A stretch of 64,000 nt of DNA from CAVYBY01 sp963766935 (GTDB taxonomy: Bacteria; Actinomycetota; UBA4738; HRBIN12): the NCBI GenBank assembly GCA_963766935.1, contig CAVYBY010000003.1, positions 496,001-560,000 on the forward strand, in the 5' to 3' direction. Every line of letters begins with the position of its first letter. Position 1 is the first letter of the stretch. Of the stretch, positions 23,399 to 33,130 are shown piece by piece. The position numbers and the translations under genes were made by a program. The notes below the pieces were generated by a model. It did not search any database, was not told where the DNA came from, and saw only the letters and a list, made by a program, of their open reading frames with translations.

Positions 23399-26077
23399 TT
23401 AGAAGAGCCCGATCTTCTGGGGCTTTACGAAGGACCCGACGGCCTGGTTCCCTGCCAGATCCGTGATCGACGACGGTGGGAAGTACGTCACCGTGATCTT
23501 CGGACCCTCGCCGAGGACGCCGCATCCCGCACCCGTGCACGGCCCCCAGATCCTCAGCGTGAGGTAGTCCGACCCTCCCGGCCCGTTCGGCTCCAGCACC
23601 GTTTGCGCCCACGAGGCGGCGGCGCCGTCGAGGGTCACGTAGCCGTCGCCACCCCCGTCGATCGCGGCCGCGAAGAATCCCGGCGCCCCGACCGTGTCGT
23701 TGCCCGGCCCCGCCGGGTCCTGGATCGTGAGTGTCGTCGTGGCCGGGATCGAAGACGGCTTGAGCGGCTCGCTCCACTCGGTGGTCAGCTCGTCGCACGG
23801 TCCGGCGACCCCGCTTACGTTGGGGTACGCGTCGCACCCGATGCCCGCCTTGTTGTTGTGCCCATGACGGAACGCGATCGGGACCGGTCCGGCCTTGTCG
23901 GCGGGAGCGGTCGCGGTGACGGTGGCATGGTTCCCCGCCGCGTCCTGGATTCCGTTGGGAGTCGACAGGGCGAACCGGAAGTCGCCGACATCGGTTTCGG
24001 GATCGTTCGATCCCTCAGCGATCCACAACGTCGCCTCTCGCGCGGCGGTGATGTCGACGCCCAACAGATGGCCATCGGACGGGACGTTCGTGAGCGTCCA
24101 CCCGAACGTGCACGGGGCGGGGCAGGCTGCCAAGTCCTTGTTGAACGTCACGACGACCCGGTCGATCTTCCCGTTGGCGTCGTCGTCGAACATGCTGCCG
24201 CCGCTGACCATGGGCGGAACCGTTCCGTGGTTGGCGGGATTCTTGACGGTCGTGTAGACGCTCGTCGAGTTGTCCGCGACATCCGGATCGAACACGGGAC
24301 TGTCGGCGACGACCTTGTTCGTGAGGGTCATGGGAGCACCCGGCGCATTGACGGTGATCCCGACGGTCGCCTGCGATCCGGCGCCGATGGAACCCAGGCC
24401 GCAGCTCACCACCGATGTCCCGGAGCACGACCCCTGGCTTGCCGACGCCGAGACGAAGGTGGCGTTGGAAGGCAGAAGGTCGGACAGCGACACGTCGGTC
24501 GCGGGGTCCGGGCCGCTGTTGCGCACCGTCAGGCTGTACGAGAACTGGGAGTTCATCGACACGGGCGTCGGGGCCGCACCCTGGACGTCGAGGTCGGCTC
24601 CGCTCACCTCGACGACGGTGACCGAGGCCGCGGCAGTGTTGTCGGCCGTGTTGGGATCGCCCTGGTCGGCGGCAACACTCACTTGGTTCTGCAACGTCCC
24701 GGCCGAACCGGGTCTCAGAGTGATCGACGCGGAGGCGCCGCCGCCGCTCGAGATCGAGCCGAGCAGGCATGTCACGGTTCTCGTTCCCGAGGCATAGGAG
24801 CATCCCGCCGCAGCGGAGTCGAAGGTCGTCCCGGCGGGCAGCACATCGGTCAGCGTCACCCCCGTGGCCTGGTCGGGTCCGGTGTTGAACACCTGCGCCG
24901 TGAACACCTCCGAACCGCCGACGCCGACCGGATCGGGGGCGCCGGAAAGGGACACCGACAGATCCGCGACGTTCAGACCGCCATCCGTGAACTGGGCGAA
25001 GTGCAACTGTTTGACCTGCGAGACGTGGTCGAAGTCGCCGCCGACGTACACGGTCGATCCGAACCCGCGGACGGTGAACACACCGAGGAACCCGTTGGTG
25101 CTGGGCAGCCATGAGCGGTCCTGCGCCCCGTTGGCCGGGTCCACACGAACCAGCTGCGAGACCGTGCGACCGTCGAACTTGAAGAAGTGGCCCCCGAAGT
25201 ACGCCATCCCGCCCTGGAAGCCGACGCCCTGGATGTTTCCGTCCGATTTCTTGTCCCAGAGGTATGCGCCCGTCGCGAGATCGACGGCGAGCGCGCGCCC
25301 GCCGGCCCCGGCACCCGCCGCAAAGAGCCGCGAGCCACCCACCTGAAGATCCAGGACCGGATACCCGGGGTGGAACACACCCGGGATGACCGCCCCGGTG
25401 TTGGCGTTCAACGCCGTGAGGCGCTTCTCCGACGCGCCGTTCATCGTCGAGAAGTCGCCGGCGGCGTACAGACGGTTGGGACCGACCGCGAAGGCACGGA
25501 CCGCCTTGTTCGCGGCCGGGGCCCAGGCGAGGAGGGCGCCGCTCGTCGCATCGAACGCCGCGAGCCTCGTCCGCGCCGAGGAGCCGGTTTTCGTGAACCC
25601 GCCGCCGACGTACACGGTGGATCCTATGGGCTCGACCGCACGCACGTTGTTGTTCGGCCACTCGGCGGGCTTCCACTCGAGCAGCGGAGGTGCCGACTGG
25701 CTGGCCGAGAGGTCGAAGGCGGCGATCCGCTTCCGGGTGACGGAACCCACCTTCGTGAACGAGCCCACCACGTAGAGGGTGAGACCGTCGGGCGAGACGG
25801 CGAGATCGAAGACCTTGTCGTTCAGCTCCGGATCCCACGACGTCGGCTGGCCGGTCGAGGCGTCGAGCGCCCCCAGGAACCCGCGCGGGACCCCCGAGCC
25901 GTCGTCCGGGACGAGCGCGGAGAACTCCCCGCCGAGGAAGACGGTGCCGCCCACGCGAAGGATCGTCAGGACCCTGCCGTCGGCGCCCCAGGTGTCGTCG
26001 GGAACGAGCGGCAGGGCCGCGTGCGCGGGCACCGCGGCAACGACCGTCCCGGCGACCAGCGCGGCGACGAGCGACAC
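23399..26077 (-). CDS. Secreted beta-propeller protein with DUF11-type repeat domains
   Basis: About 892 residues. A signal peptide (LVAALVAGTVVAAVPAHA) is preceded by an in-frame Arg cluster that the GTG start at 26077 would exclude. The first 360 residues hold six blades marked by a GG/GxF motif (VFLGGEFS, LYVVGSFT, VYVGGGFT, LYAAGDFS, AYFGGHFF, VYVGGDFD). Two conserved-repeat (DUF11) Ig-like domains follow at about 375-480 and 495-605 (FNTGPDQATGVTLTDVLPAG; RNSGPDPATDVSLSDLLP). The end contains a DDDANGKIDRVVVTFN segment. It is probably an extracellular or wall-associated protein. The true start is uncertain because runs of seven C lie just upstream; see findings. Confidence 0.8.
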   Translation of the reverse strand: MSLVAALVAGTVVAAVPAHAALPLVPDDTWGADGRVLTILRVGGTVFLGGEFSALVPDDGSGVPRGFLGALDASTGQPTSWDPELNDKVFDLAVSPDGLTLYVVGSFTKVGSVTRKRIAAFDLSASQSAPPLLEWKPAEWPNNNVRAVEPIGSTVYVGGGFTKTGSSARTRLAAFDATSGALLAWAPAANKAVRAFAVGPNRLYAAGDFSTMNGASEKRLTALNANTGAVIPGVFHPGYPVLDLQVGGSRLFAAGAGAGGRALAVDLATGAYLWDKKSDGNIQGVGFQGGMAYFGGHFFKFDGRTVSQLVRVDPANGAQDRSWLPSTNGFLGVFTVRGFGSTVYVGGDFDHVSQVKQLHFAQFTDGGLNVADLSVSLSGAPDPVGVGGSEVFTAQVFNTGPDQATGVTLTDVLPAGTTFDSAAAGCSYASGTRTVTCLLGSISSGGGASASITLRPGSAGTLQNQVSVAADQGDPNTADNTAAASVTVVEVSGADLDVQGAAPTPVSMNSQFSYSLTVRNSGPDPATDVSLSDLLPSNATFVSASASQGSCSGTSVVSCGLGSIGAGSQATVGITVNAPGAPMTLTNKVVADSPVFDPDVADNSTSVYTTVKNPANHGTVPPMVSGGSMFDDDANGKIDRVVVTFNKDLAACPAPCTFGWTLTNVPSDGHLLGVDITAAREATLWIAEGSNDPETDVGDFRFALSTPNGIQDAAGNHATVTATAPADKAGPVPIAFRHGHNNKAGIGCDAYPNVSGVAGPCDELTTEWSEPLKPSSIPATTTLTIQDPAGPGNDTVGAPGFFAAAIDGGGDGYVTLDGAAASWAQTVLEPNGPGGSDYLTLRIWGPCTGAGCGVLGEGPKITVTYFPPSSITDLAGNQAVGSFVKPQKIGLF

Positions 26078-26211
26078 GGAGAAGACGCCGCGGCGTCGAC
26101 GACGACGGGCGAACGGGATCGGGAGATGTGGGGGGGTCGGGGGGGTCAGGGGGGGCCTTCTGATCGAGTCCGGTCAATCTAGACGAAGGACGTGGTGCGG
26201 TCCAGGGGGTC

Positions 26212-26225
26212 TTCGTCCGGACGAA
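26212..26225. promoter_or_regulatory. 14-bp perfect palindrome upstream of the secreted-protein gene
   Basis: TTCGTCCGGACGAA is a perfect palindrome in the 74-174 bp gap between thrC and the secreted beta-propeller gene. It could be a repressor site or part of a weak terminator of thrC; no U-tract follows. Confidence 0.4.
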
Positions 26226-26251
26226 CTAGGCCATCCGACCAGAATGGGCCG

Positions 26252-27499
26252 TCAACCGCGGCTGCCCAGCAACGCCAGGAACTCGTCGAGGTCGGGGGAG
26301 ACGTGGAAGCTCGGCTCCATGTGCCCGTCGAGTGCCTCGACCGTCTTGTAGCCGTTCCCGGTGACGTAGGCGACGACCTCCTCGTCCGGCCGGATCGTTC
26401 CCGCCTCCACGAACCGCCGCAGGTTCGCGATCGTCACCCCGCCGGCGGTCTCGGTGAAGACGCCCTCCGTCTCGGCGAGCAGAGCGATTCCCTCGATGAT
26501 CTCCTCCTCGGTGCACCAGCCGATCGTTCCGCCGGTCTCCCTCGCCACCTGGATCGCGAACGGGCCGTCGGCCGGGTTCCCGATCGCCAGCGACCGGGCG
26601 ATGGTGTCGGGCTTGACCGGCTGCACCTCGTCCTTGCCGTCGAGGAACGCCTGCGCGACCGGGCGGCACCCTTCGGCCTGCGCCCCGCTCACGCGGCACA
26701 CCTTCGCGTCGACCGCGCCGATCGCGATCAGCTCGCTGAACGCGCGGTGGATCTTGGTCAGCAGCGCGCCCGAGGCGATGGGGACGACGACGTGATCGGG
26801 GATCCGCCAGCCCAGCTGCTCGGCGGTCTCGAACCCGAGCGTCTTCGAGCCTTCCGCGTAGAACGGCCGCATGTTGACGTTCACGAACGCCCACGGGAGC
26901 GCGTCGACGATCTCCGAGCAGAGCCGGTTCACGGCGTCGTAGTTGCCTTTGACCGCGACGACCTTCGCGCCGTAGGCCTCGGTGGCAAGGATCTTCGCCC
27001 GCTCGAGGTCGTCGGGCACGAAGACGTAGCAGTCCATCCCCGCCTTCGCCGCGTGCGCCGCGGTCGCGTTGGCGAGGTTCCCGGTCGACGCGCACGAGAT
27101 GGCTTCGAAGCCGAAGGCCCTCGCCATGGTGATGGCCACGCTGACGACGCGGTCCTTGAACGAGTTGGAGGGGTTGACCGAATCGTCCTTGATCCACAGG
27201 TCCCGAAGGCCGAGCCGTTCGCCGAGGCGGTCGGCGCGGCGAAGCGGCGTGAACCCCGCGCCGAGGTCGACCCGGTCGATGGCCGGACCACCGGGCAGCA
27301 GCGACTCGTACCGCCAGAGCGTGCGCGGACCCGCCTCCGCCTGCTTGCGGAACAGGTCGCCGTCGATGGCGTCGAGGTCGTAGGCGGGCTCGAGCGGGCC
27401 GAAGCACTCCTCGCAGATCGTCAGGGGCTCGACCGGATACCGCGTGCCGCAGATCCGGCACTGGAGCGCGGCCGGCGTCGTTATCGTCGGCGCGCTCAC
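26252..27499 (-). CDS. thrC: Threonine synthase
   Basis: 415 residues. PLP enzyme converting O-phosphohomoserine to threonine. An N-terminal zinc-ribbon-like segment (CRICGTRY and ICEECFG) is followed by the PLP lysine in NPSNSFKDR (about 109-117), SCASTGNLANA and the phosphate-binding IASGALLTK. The GTG start at 27499 overlaps the ilvD stop (GTGA), so the two are co-translated. Confidence 0.94.
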   Translation of the reverse strand: MSAPTITTPAALQCRICGTRYPVEPLTICEECFGPLEPAYDLDAIDGDLFRKQAEAGPRTLWRYESLLPGGPAIDRVDLGAGFTPLRRADRLGERLGLRDLWIKDDSVNPSNSFKDRVVSVAITMARAFGFEAISCASTGNLANATAAHAAKAGMDCYVFVPDDLERAKILATEAYGAKVVAVKGNYDAVNRLCSEIVDALPWAFVNVNMRPFYAEGSKTLGFETAEQLGWRIPDHVVVPIASGALLTKIHRAFSELIAIGAVDAKVCRVSGAQAEGCRPVAQAFLDGKDEVQPVKPDTIARSLAIGNPADGPFAIQVARETGGTIGWCTEEEIIEGIALLAETEGVFTETAGGVTIANLRRFVEAGTIRPDEEVVAYVTGNGYKTVEALDGHMEPSFHVSPDLDEFLALLGSRG

Positions 27500-29178
27500 C
27501 CGGTCACCGCACCCTGGTCCGCGCTGGTGACGAGCTTGGCGTACTTGGCGAGCGCGCCGGTCGTGTAGCGCGGCGCGGGCGCCTGCCAGCGGGCGCGACG
27601 GTCGGCGAGGACGGCCTCCTCGACGTCGAGCGTGAGGGAGCGCGCGTCCGCGTCGATCACGATGCGATCGCCGTCTTCGACGAGCGCGATGGGCCCGCCC
27701 ACGAACGCCTCCGGCGCCACGTGACCAACGGAGTAGCCCTTCGTCGCGCCGCTGAACCGCCCGTCGGTGATGAGGGCCACGTCCTTGCCGAGACCCGCGC
27801 CGGCGACGGCGGCGGTCACCGCGAGCATCTCGGGCATCCCGGGCGAGCCCTTGGGACCCTCGTAGCGGATCACGATCACGTCCCCGGCCTTGATCCGGCC
27901 GGCCGTCAGCGCCTCGAACGCATCGTGTTCGGAATCGAACGGGCGGGCCGTCCCGGCGAACCGGGCCGACTCGGCGCCGGCGATCTTCATGACGGACCCA
28001 TCCGGCGCGAGCGAGCCACGAAGGATCGCGATGCCGCCGGTCGGGTGGATGGGCGAGTCGAACGGCCGGACCACGTCGCCGTCCGGAGCGGGAATCTCCA
28101 TCGCCGCCAGGTTCTCCGCCAGGCTTCGGCCGGTGATCGTCAGGGCATCTCCGTCAAGGAGGCCGGCGTCGAGCAGCTGGCGCATCACGACCGGGACGCC
28201 GCCGACCCGGTCGAGATCCGGCATGACGAACCGCCCCGCCGGGCGGACGTCGACCAGATGCGGCACGCGCCGGGCGATCCGGTCGAAGTCGTCGAGCTCG
28301 AGCGGCACGCCGGCTTCGCGGGCGATCGCTAGCAGATGCAGCACCGCGTTCGTGGATCCGGCGAGCGCCATGACGACGGTGATCGCGTTCTCGAACGCCG
28401 AGGGGGTGAGGACGTCCCTTGGGCTAGGCCCGCCCGCTGCGACGATCTCGGCGGCGCGCCGTCCGGATTCGCGCGCGAGCACCTCGCGCCGGTGGTCGAC
28501 GGCGGAGGGCGAGGCCGCGCCGGGAAGCGACATCCCCAGCGCCTCGGCGGCCGCCGCCATCGTGTTCGCGGTGTACATGCCGGCGCACGAGCCGGTGGTC
28601 GGGCATGCGGCGCGCTCGACGGCGAGCAGCTCGTCGTCGCCGATCGAGCCGTTGGCGTGCGCGCCGACGGCCTCGAACACGTCCTGGATCGTGATGTCGC
28701 GTCCCTTGTACGTGCCGGGCAGGATCGACCCGCCGTAGAGGAAGACGGCCGGCAAGTTGAGCCTGGCCATCGCCATCAGCATCGCCGGCTCGCTCTTGTC
28801 GCAGCCGGCGATCCCCACGAGCGCGTCCATCCGTTCGGCGTGCATCACGAGCTCGACGGAGTCGGCGATGACCTCGCGGCTGATGAGCGAGGCCTTCATT
28901 CCCTCATGACCCATGGCGATGCCGTCGGAAACGGCGATCGTCGTGAACTCCAGGGGCACGGCGCCGCCCTGCCGCACGCCCTCCTTCGCAAGCGCGGCGA
29001 GCTTGTCGAGGTGGTAGTTGCAGGGCGTCACCTCGTTCCAGCTGGAGCAGACGCCGACCTGCGCCTTTCCGAAGTCGTCCTCGCCGAACCCGACCGCGCG
29101 GAGCATGGCGCGCGCGGGTGCGCGCGCGGGGCCTTCGGTGACCTCCCAGCTGCGGGGACGATCGTGTTCGGCCGGCAT
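27496..29178 (-). CDS. ilvD: Dihydroxy-acid dehydratase
   Basis: 560 residues. Fe-S enzyme of valine and isoleucine synthesis, placed apart from ilvBNC. Motifs: GVCSSWNEVTPCNYHL (first cluster Cys), VGIAGCDKSEPAML, CPTTGSCAGMYTANTM (cluster Cys) and ITDGRFSGATKGYSVGHVAPEA near the end. The ATG at 29178 follows a TACCGT box by 7 nt, suggesting a leaderless mRNA. It forms an operon with thrC and is divergent from an amine-oxidase-like gene. Confidence 0.95.
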   Translation of the reverse strand: MPAEHDRPRSWEVTEGPARAPARAMLRAVGFGEDDFGKAQVGVCSSWNEVTPCNYHLDKLAALAKEGVRQGGAVPLEFTTIAVSDGIAMGHEGMKASLISREVIADSVELVMHAERMDALVGIAGCDKSEPAMLMAMARLNLPAVFLYGGSILPGTYKGRDITIQDVFEAVGAHANGSIGDDELLAVERAACPTTGSCAGMYTANTMAAAAEALGMSLPGAASPSAVDHRREVLARESGRRAAEIVAAGGPSPRDVLTPSAFENAITVVMALAGSTNAVLHLLAIAREAGVPLELDDFDRIARRVPHLVDVRPAGRFVMPDLDRVGGVPVVMRQLLDAGLLDGDALTITGRSLAENLAAMEIPAPDGDVVRPFDSPIHPTGGIAILRGSLAPDGSVMKIAGAESARFAGTARPFDSEHDAFEALTAGRIKAGDVIVIRYEGPKGSPGMPEMLAVTAAVAGAGLGKDVALITDGRFSGATKGYSVGHVAPEAFVGGPIALVEDGDRIVIDADARSLTLDVEEAVLADRRARWQAPAPRYTTGALAKYAKLVTSADQGAVTG

Positions 29179-29185
29179 GGACCTC

Positions 29186-29191
29186 ACGGTA
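29186..29191 (-). promoter_or_regulatory. -10 box of the leaderless ilvD-thrC promoter
   Basis: TACCGT on the minus strand, 7 nt before the ilvD ATG, without a ribosome site. Confidence 0.55.
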
Positions 29192-29249
29192 CCAATCGGC
29201 CGCCGCGTAAGCTGCCGCGCGACGTCGAGCAACCACAGGGAACGAATCC

Positions 29250-30668
29250 ATGGACGACGATCATCGGATTCCGCCCGACCAGGGGCGCAGCTGGTGGCTT
29301 CGCGATGCCCTCGGCTCCGACCTCGGCGAGCCGTGTCCGCCGCTCGCGCGGGACCTGACCGCCGACGTGGTCGTCCTGGGCGGCGGGTTCACCGGGATGT
29401 GGACCGCCTGGGGCCTGAAGGAGCTGGAGCCCGAGGCGGAGATCGTCCTCGTCGAGCAGGACATCTGCGGCGGCGGCGCAAGCGGGCGCAACGGAGGGTT
29501 CGCCAACAGCTTCTGGAGCAACCTGCCGGAGCTGCTCGAGGCGTTCGGGCCGGAGCGCGCGCTCGAGCTCTGCCGCATCGGCGAGGAGAGCGTTGCGGCC
29601 ATCGGCCGGTTCTGCGAGCACCACGGTATCGACGCGTGGTTCCGGCAGGCCGGCGAGCTGGAGGTCGCGTCCTCCGAGGCGCAGGTCGGCGAGTGGGCGG
29701 AGTTCCTCGAGGCGGCCGATCGGGTCGGAGCCGGCGACGAGTTTCAGCTGCTGTCCGCGGAGCAGGTACGCCTTCGCGTCGACTCACCGACATTTCGCGG
29801 CGGGTACGCGACGCCGCTCGGTGCCACGGTGCAGCCGGCGCGGCTGGCGAGGGGCATCCGGCGCGTGCTGCTCGAACGCGGCGTCCGGATCTTCGAATCG
29901 ACGCCGGTCACGCGGTTCGGCGCCGGAAATCCGGCGGTCGTCGAGACACCGGGTGGGATCGTTCGGGCCGGGGTTGCGGTGATCGGGCTGAACGCGTGGG
30001 CGGCCGGGTGGAAGCGGTTCCGGAGACTGCTCACCGTCCGGGGCTCGTACATCGTTCTGACGGAGCCGGCGCCCGAGCGGCTCGAGGCGATCGGGTGGAC
30101 GGACGGGGTCGCGGTCTCGGACCTGCGAGCGGCGGTTCACTATTTGCGCACGACACCGGACGGGCGCATCGCGTTCGGGGTTGGCGGGCTCCAACCCGAC
30201 CTCGCACGCAGCATCGACCACCGGTTCGCGTACGATCGCGGCGGGTTGCGCGTGGCCGTCGAGGATCTGCACCGGATGTTCCCGTCGTTTCGCGACGTGG
30301 GGATCGAGGCGGGCTGGGGCGGACCGATCGACGTGTCGGGCCGTCACCTTCCGATGTTCGGCTCCCTGCGGCCGAACGTGCACTACGCGCTGGGGTACAC
30401 GGGCAACGGCGTGGGACCGTCGCATCTGGCGGGACGGATCCTCGCGCTCCGATCGCTCGGCCGAGACGATGCGCTGTTGGATCTGCCGCTGGTCGACCTG
30501 GCGCCGAAACGGTTCCCGCCGGAGCCGATCCGGTCGCCCGGCGCGTTGATCGCCAACCGGGCGATCCTTCGCAAGGAGCGATCGGAGGACCGCGGCGAGG
30601 AGCCCAACCCGTTCGTCGACTTCGTCGCGCGGCTGCCGCGGCGGCTCGGCTACAACCTGGGCCCATGA
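29250..30668 (+). CDS. FAD-dependent amine/amino-acid oxidoreductase (DAO family, PuuB-like)
   Basis: 472 residues. The FAD dinucleotide fold starts VVVLGGGFTGMWTAWGL with a Glu-ending second strand (IVLVEQD), then GGGASGRNGGFANSFW, typical of gamma-glutamylputrescine oxidase-like and other amine-oxidising DAO proteins. The second FAD contact near the end is HYALGYTGNGVGPSHLAG. The substrate is not readable. Its stop overlaps the next ABC ATPase start (ATGA), so it is cotranscribed with an exporter. Confidence 0.88.
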   Translation: MDDDHRIPPDQGRSWWLRDALGSDLGEPCPPLARDLTADVVVLGGGFTGMWTAWGLKELEPEAEIVLVEQDICGGGASGRNGGFANSFWSNLPELLEAFGPERALELCRIGEESVAAIGRFCEHHGIDAWFRQAGELEVASSEAQVGEWAEFLEAADRVGAGDEFQLLSAEQVRLRVDSPTFRGGYATPLGATVQPARLARGIRRVLLERGVRIFESTPVTRFGAGNPAVVETPGGIVRAGVAVIGLNAWAAGWKRFRRLLTVRGSYIVLTEPAPERLEAIGWTDGVAVSDLRAAVHYLRTTPDGRIAFGVGGLQPDLARSIDHRFAYDRGGLRVAVEDLHRMFPSFRDVGIEAGWGGPIDVSGRHLPMFGSLRPNVHYALGYTGNGVGPSHLAGRILALRSLGRDDALLDLPLVDLAPKRFPPEPIRSPGALIANRAILRKERSEDRGEEPNPFVDFVARLPRRLGYNLGP

Positions 30669-31570
30669 CCGGCGGCCCCGCGATCGCGATCGACCGGCTG
30701 ACGAAGCGGTACGGCGCGCGCGTCGGCATCGACGGCATCAGCTTCGAGGTTCCGAAGGGCGAGGTCTTCGGCTACCTCGGTCCGAACGGTGCCGGCAAGA
30801 CGACGACGATCCGAACGCTGCTCGACCTGATCCGTCCTTCGTCGGGAAGCGCCACGATGCTCGGTCTGGATACGCGCCGGGACTCGGCCGAGATCCGGCG
30901 CCGGATCGGGTTCGTCCCCGGGGACGTGGCGCTCTACGAGCGGATGACCGGCGGCCAGATGATCGAGTACCTGGGCAACCTGCGGGGCGGCGTCGACCGA
31001 ACGGTCTCGAACGGGCTCGCGGAGCGATTGGGGCTCGATCTGTCGGTGCGGATCGACCACCTCTCGCACGGCAACCGTCAGAAGGTGGCGTTGGTCCAGG
31101 CGTTCATGCACGAACCGGAGCTCGTCATCCTGGACGAGCCGACCCAGGGTCTGGATCCCCTGGTCCAGCACGAGTTCTACCGGCTGCTCGACGAGCTCCG
31201 CCGCGACGGTCGCACCGTCTTTTTGTCCTCGCACATGCTTCCGGAAGTGGAGCGCGTCTGCACCCGCGTGGCGATCATCCGTGAGGGGCGGCTCGTCGAG
31301 GTGGCGGATGTGGCCGACCTGACCGCGCGTGCGATCCGGACGCTCGAGATCCGCTTCGCGGATGCCGCGCCGCTCGAGGCATTGCGATCGGCGGCCGGCG
31401 TCCAGGACCTGGAGGTCGTCGGCGAGACGGTGCGGTGCCGGGTCGTCGGGAACATGGACGCCGTCGTCAAAGTGATCGCCCAACACCCGGTCGTGGATCT
31501 GGTGAGCGAGAAACCCAGCCTGGAAGAGATCTTCCTGACGTTTTATGGAGAAGACGGCCGTGCTCCGTGA
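30665..31570 (+). CDS. ABC transporter ATP-binding protein (export type)
   Basis: 301 residues. Walker A GPNGAGKT (39-46), signature LSHGNRQKV, Walker B LVILDEPTQGLDP and switch His in FLSSHMLPEVERV. The C-terminal extension (about 215-301) is typical of ATPases paired with ABC-2 permeases. The ATG overlaps the upstream flavoprotein stop, and the gene itself overlaps the permease start by 26 bp. Confidence 0.93.
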   Translation: MTGGPAIAIDRLTKRYGARVGIDGISFEVPKGEVFGYLGPNGAGKTTTIRTLLDLIRPSSGSATMLGLDTRRDSAEIRRRIGFVPGDVALYERMTGGQMIEYLGNLRGGVDRTVSNGLAERLGLDLSVRIDHLSHGNRQKVALVQAFMHEPELVILDEPTQGLDPLVQHEFYRLLDELRRDGRTVFLSSHMLPEVERVCTRVAIIREGRLVEVADVADLTARAIRTLEIRFADAAPLEALRSAAGVQDLEVVGETVRCRVVGNMDAVVKVIAQHPVVDLVSEKPSLEEIFLTFYGEDGRAP

Positions 31571-32363
31571 CATCTTCGGCAAGACGCTGTGGGAGCAACG
31601 TCGCACCCTCGTGTGGTGGAGCATCGGAATCCTCGTGTTCGTGGGGATCCTGGTTGCCTTCTTCCCGAGCATCAAGGGAAGCAGCGCCGACTTCGACCGC
31701 TTCGTGAAACAACTGCCCGAAGGGCTCCGGACCCTGTTCATCGGGAACGAGTCCGACATCACCTCACCCGTCGGCTACCTCGACAGCCAGATCTATGCGA
31801 CGGCCGGGCCGGTGCTCTTTCTCGTGTTCACGATCGGAGCGGGAGCGCGAGCGGTGGCCGGCGAGGAAGAACGGCACACGCTGGACCTGCTGCTTTCCAC
31901 GCCGGTCTCGCGACGGACGGTGGTGCTGCAGAAGTTCGCGGCGATGGTCGTGGCGGCGCTCGGGCTTGCGGCTCTCTTCGTGGTCGGGCTTGCCGCCGGC
32001 GGGCCGCCGCTGGGGATCCACGTGTCCATCCTGAACCTCGTGGCCGCGACGACGCACCTGTATCTGTTCGCCCTCTCACTCGGGACGATCGGACTTGCCT
32101 TCGGCTGCGCGACCGGGCGTCGAAGCGCGGCGATCGGCGGCGCGAGCGCCGTCGCCGTGGCCTCGCTCCTGCTCAGCGGGCTCGCGCCCGTCGCGCATGC
32201 GACGGCCTGGATGGACACGCTGTCGCCGTTTCACTACGCGAACGGCTCGACGCCGCTGCGAAACGGCTTCGATTGGGCTCACCTGGCGGTACTGGCCGCG
32301 ATGACGGCGGCGGCGCTGGTGGCGGCGGTCGTGACGTTCGACCGGCGCGACCTGACCACCTAG
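31545..32363 (+). CDS. ABC-2 type permease
   Basis: 272 residues with six hydrophobic segments (about 24-42, 86-104, 130-152, 160-180, 190-212, 245-264). The sequence TLDLLLSTPVSRRTVVLQKF is the coupling-helix region seen in ABC-2 permeases of this type. It partners the preceding ATPase; the cargo is unknown. Confidence 0.9.
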   Translation: MEKTAVLRDIFGKTLWEQRRTLVWWSIGILVFVGILVAFFPSIKGSSADFDRFVKQLPEGLRTLFIGNESDITSPVGYLDSQIYATAGPVLFLVFTIGAGARAVAGEEERHTLDLLLSTPVSRRTVVLQKFAAMVVAALGLAALFVVGLAAGGPPLGIHVSILNLVAATTHLYLFALSLGTIGLAFGCATGRRSAAIGGASAVAVASLLLSGLAPVAHATAWMDTLSPFHYANGSTPLRNGFDWAHLAVLAAMTAAALVAAVVTFDRRDLTT

Positions 32364-32384
32364 CGACGCGGGCGAGACGCGCGC

Positions 32385-33119
32385 CTACCCGTCCCTCGCC
32401 GCCACGAGCCAGAGGCGTTCGGACTCGCTCGTAAACGGCTGCAACGCGTCGTCGCGCGCTTCGAAGGACGAAAAACCCGCCTCACGCAGCAGATCGGTCA
32501 GCTCCGGCAGCGTGAACAGCCGGACCGAGCTTCGCAGCGTTTCCGGCGCCCTCCCCGGCCCGGCGAAGGTCCACTCGGTCTCGACCCTCGGCCCCACGAC
32601 CGCCGACGCCATCCTCACCTCGATCTCCCCCACCCTGAACCCGTCCTCGGGCCGTGGATGCGCTCTGACCGTCTCGGCGGTCGGAAGGTCGAGCAGGTAC
32701 TTCCCTCCCGGGACCAGCGCCCGGGCCGCGGCGCGCGCCTGCGCCAGGTTCCCCCCGTCGTCGAAGTACCCGAAGCTTCCCCAGAAGCACACCGCGGCAT
32801 CGAACGCGGCATCGCCGGCCGGCTCGCGGACGTCCCCCCGGACGAACGTCACCTCGGCGCCGCGCCCCGCGGCTCGCTCCCGTCCCGCGTCCAGAAACCG
32901 CTCCACGGTGTCGATCCCGGTCACCCGGCAGCCGCGCGAGGCCAGCTCGATCGCGATCCGGCCGGCCCCGCACGGCGCGTCGAGGACCCGCGCCCCGCGC
33001 CACAGTCCGAGCGCCCGCTCGATCCGCTCGGCCTGGTCGCCCGCGTCCTCGACCGCGGCCCAGCCGAGCTGCACCTCCTGCCAGCGGGGTGAGTCGAAGA
33101 ACGTCTCCCACCAGTCCAC
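32385..33119 (-). CDS. Class I SAM-dependent methyltransferase
   Basis: 244 residues. Motif I VLDAPCGAGRIAIEL, acidic GIDTVERFLD, then FVRGDVREPAGDAAFDAAVCFWGSF give the SAM-binding Rossmann fold. The start is GTG at 33119 with GAGG about 10 nt upstream. It lies 11 bp after the phytoene-desaturase-like gene and is probably cotranscribed. The substrate is unknown. Confidence 0.88.
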   Translation of the reverse strand: MDWWETFFDSPRWQEVQLGWAAVEDAGDQAERIERALGLWRGARVLDAPCGAGRIAIELASRGCRVTGIDTVERFLDAGRERAAGRGAEVTFVRGDVREPAGDAAFDAAVCFWGSFGYFDDGGNLAQARAAARALVPGGKYLLDLPTAETVRAHPRPEDGFRVGEIEVRMASAVVGPRVETEWTFAGPGRAPETLRSSVRLFTLPELTDLLREAGFSSFEARDDALQPFTSESERLWLVAARDG

Positions 33120-33130
33120 GCGGCGGCGCC

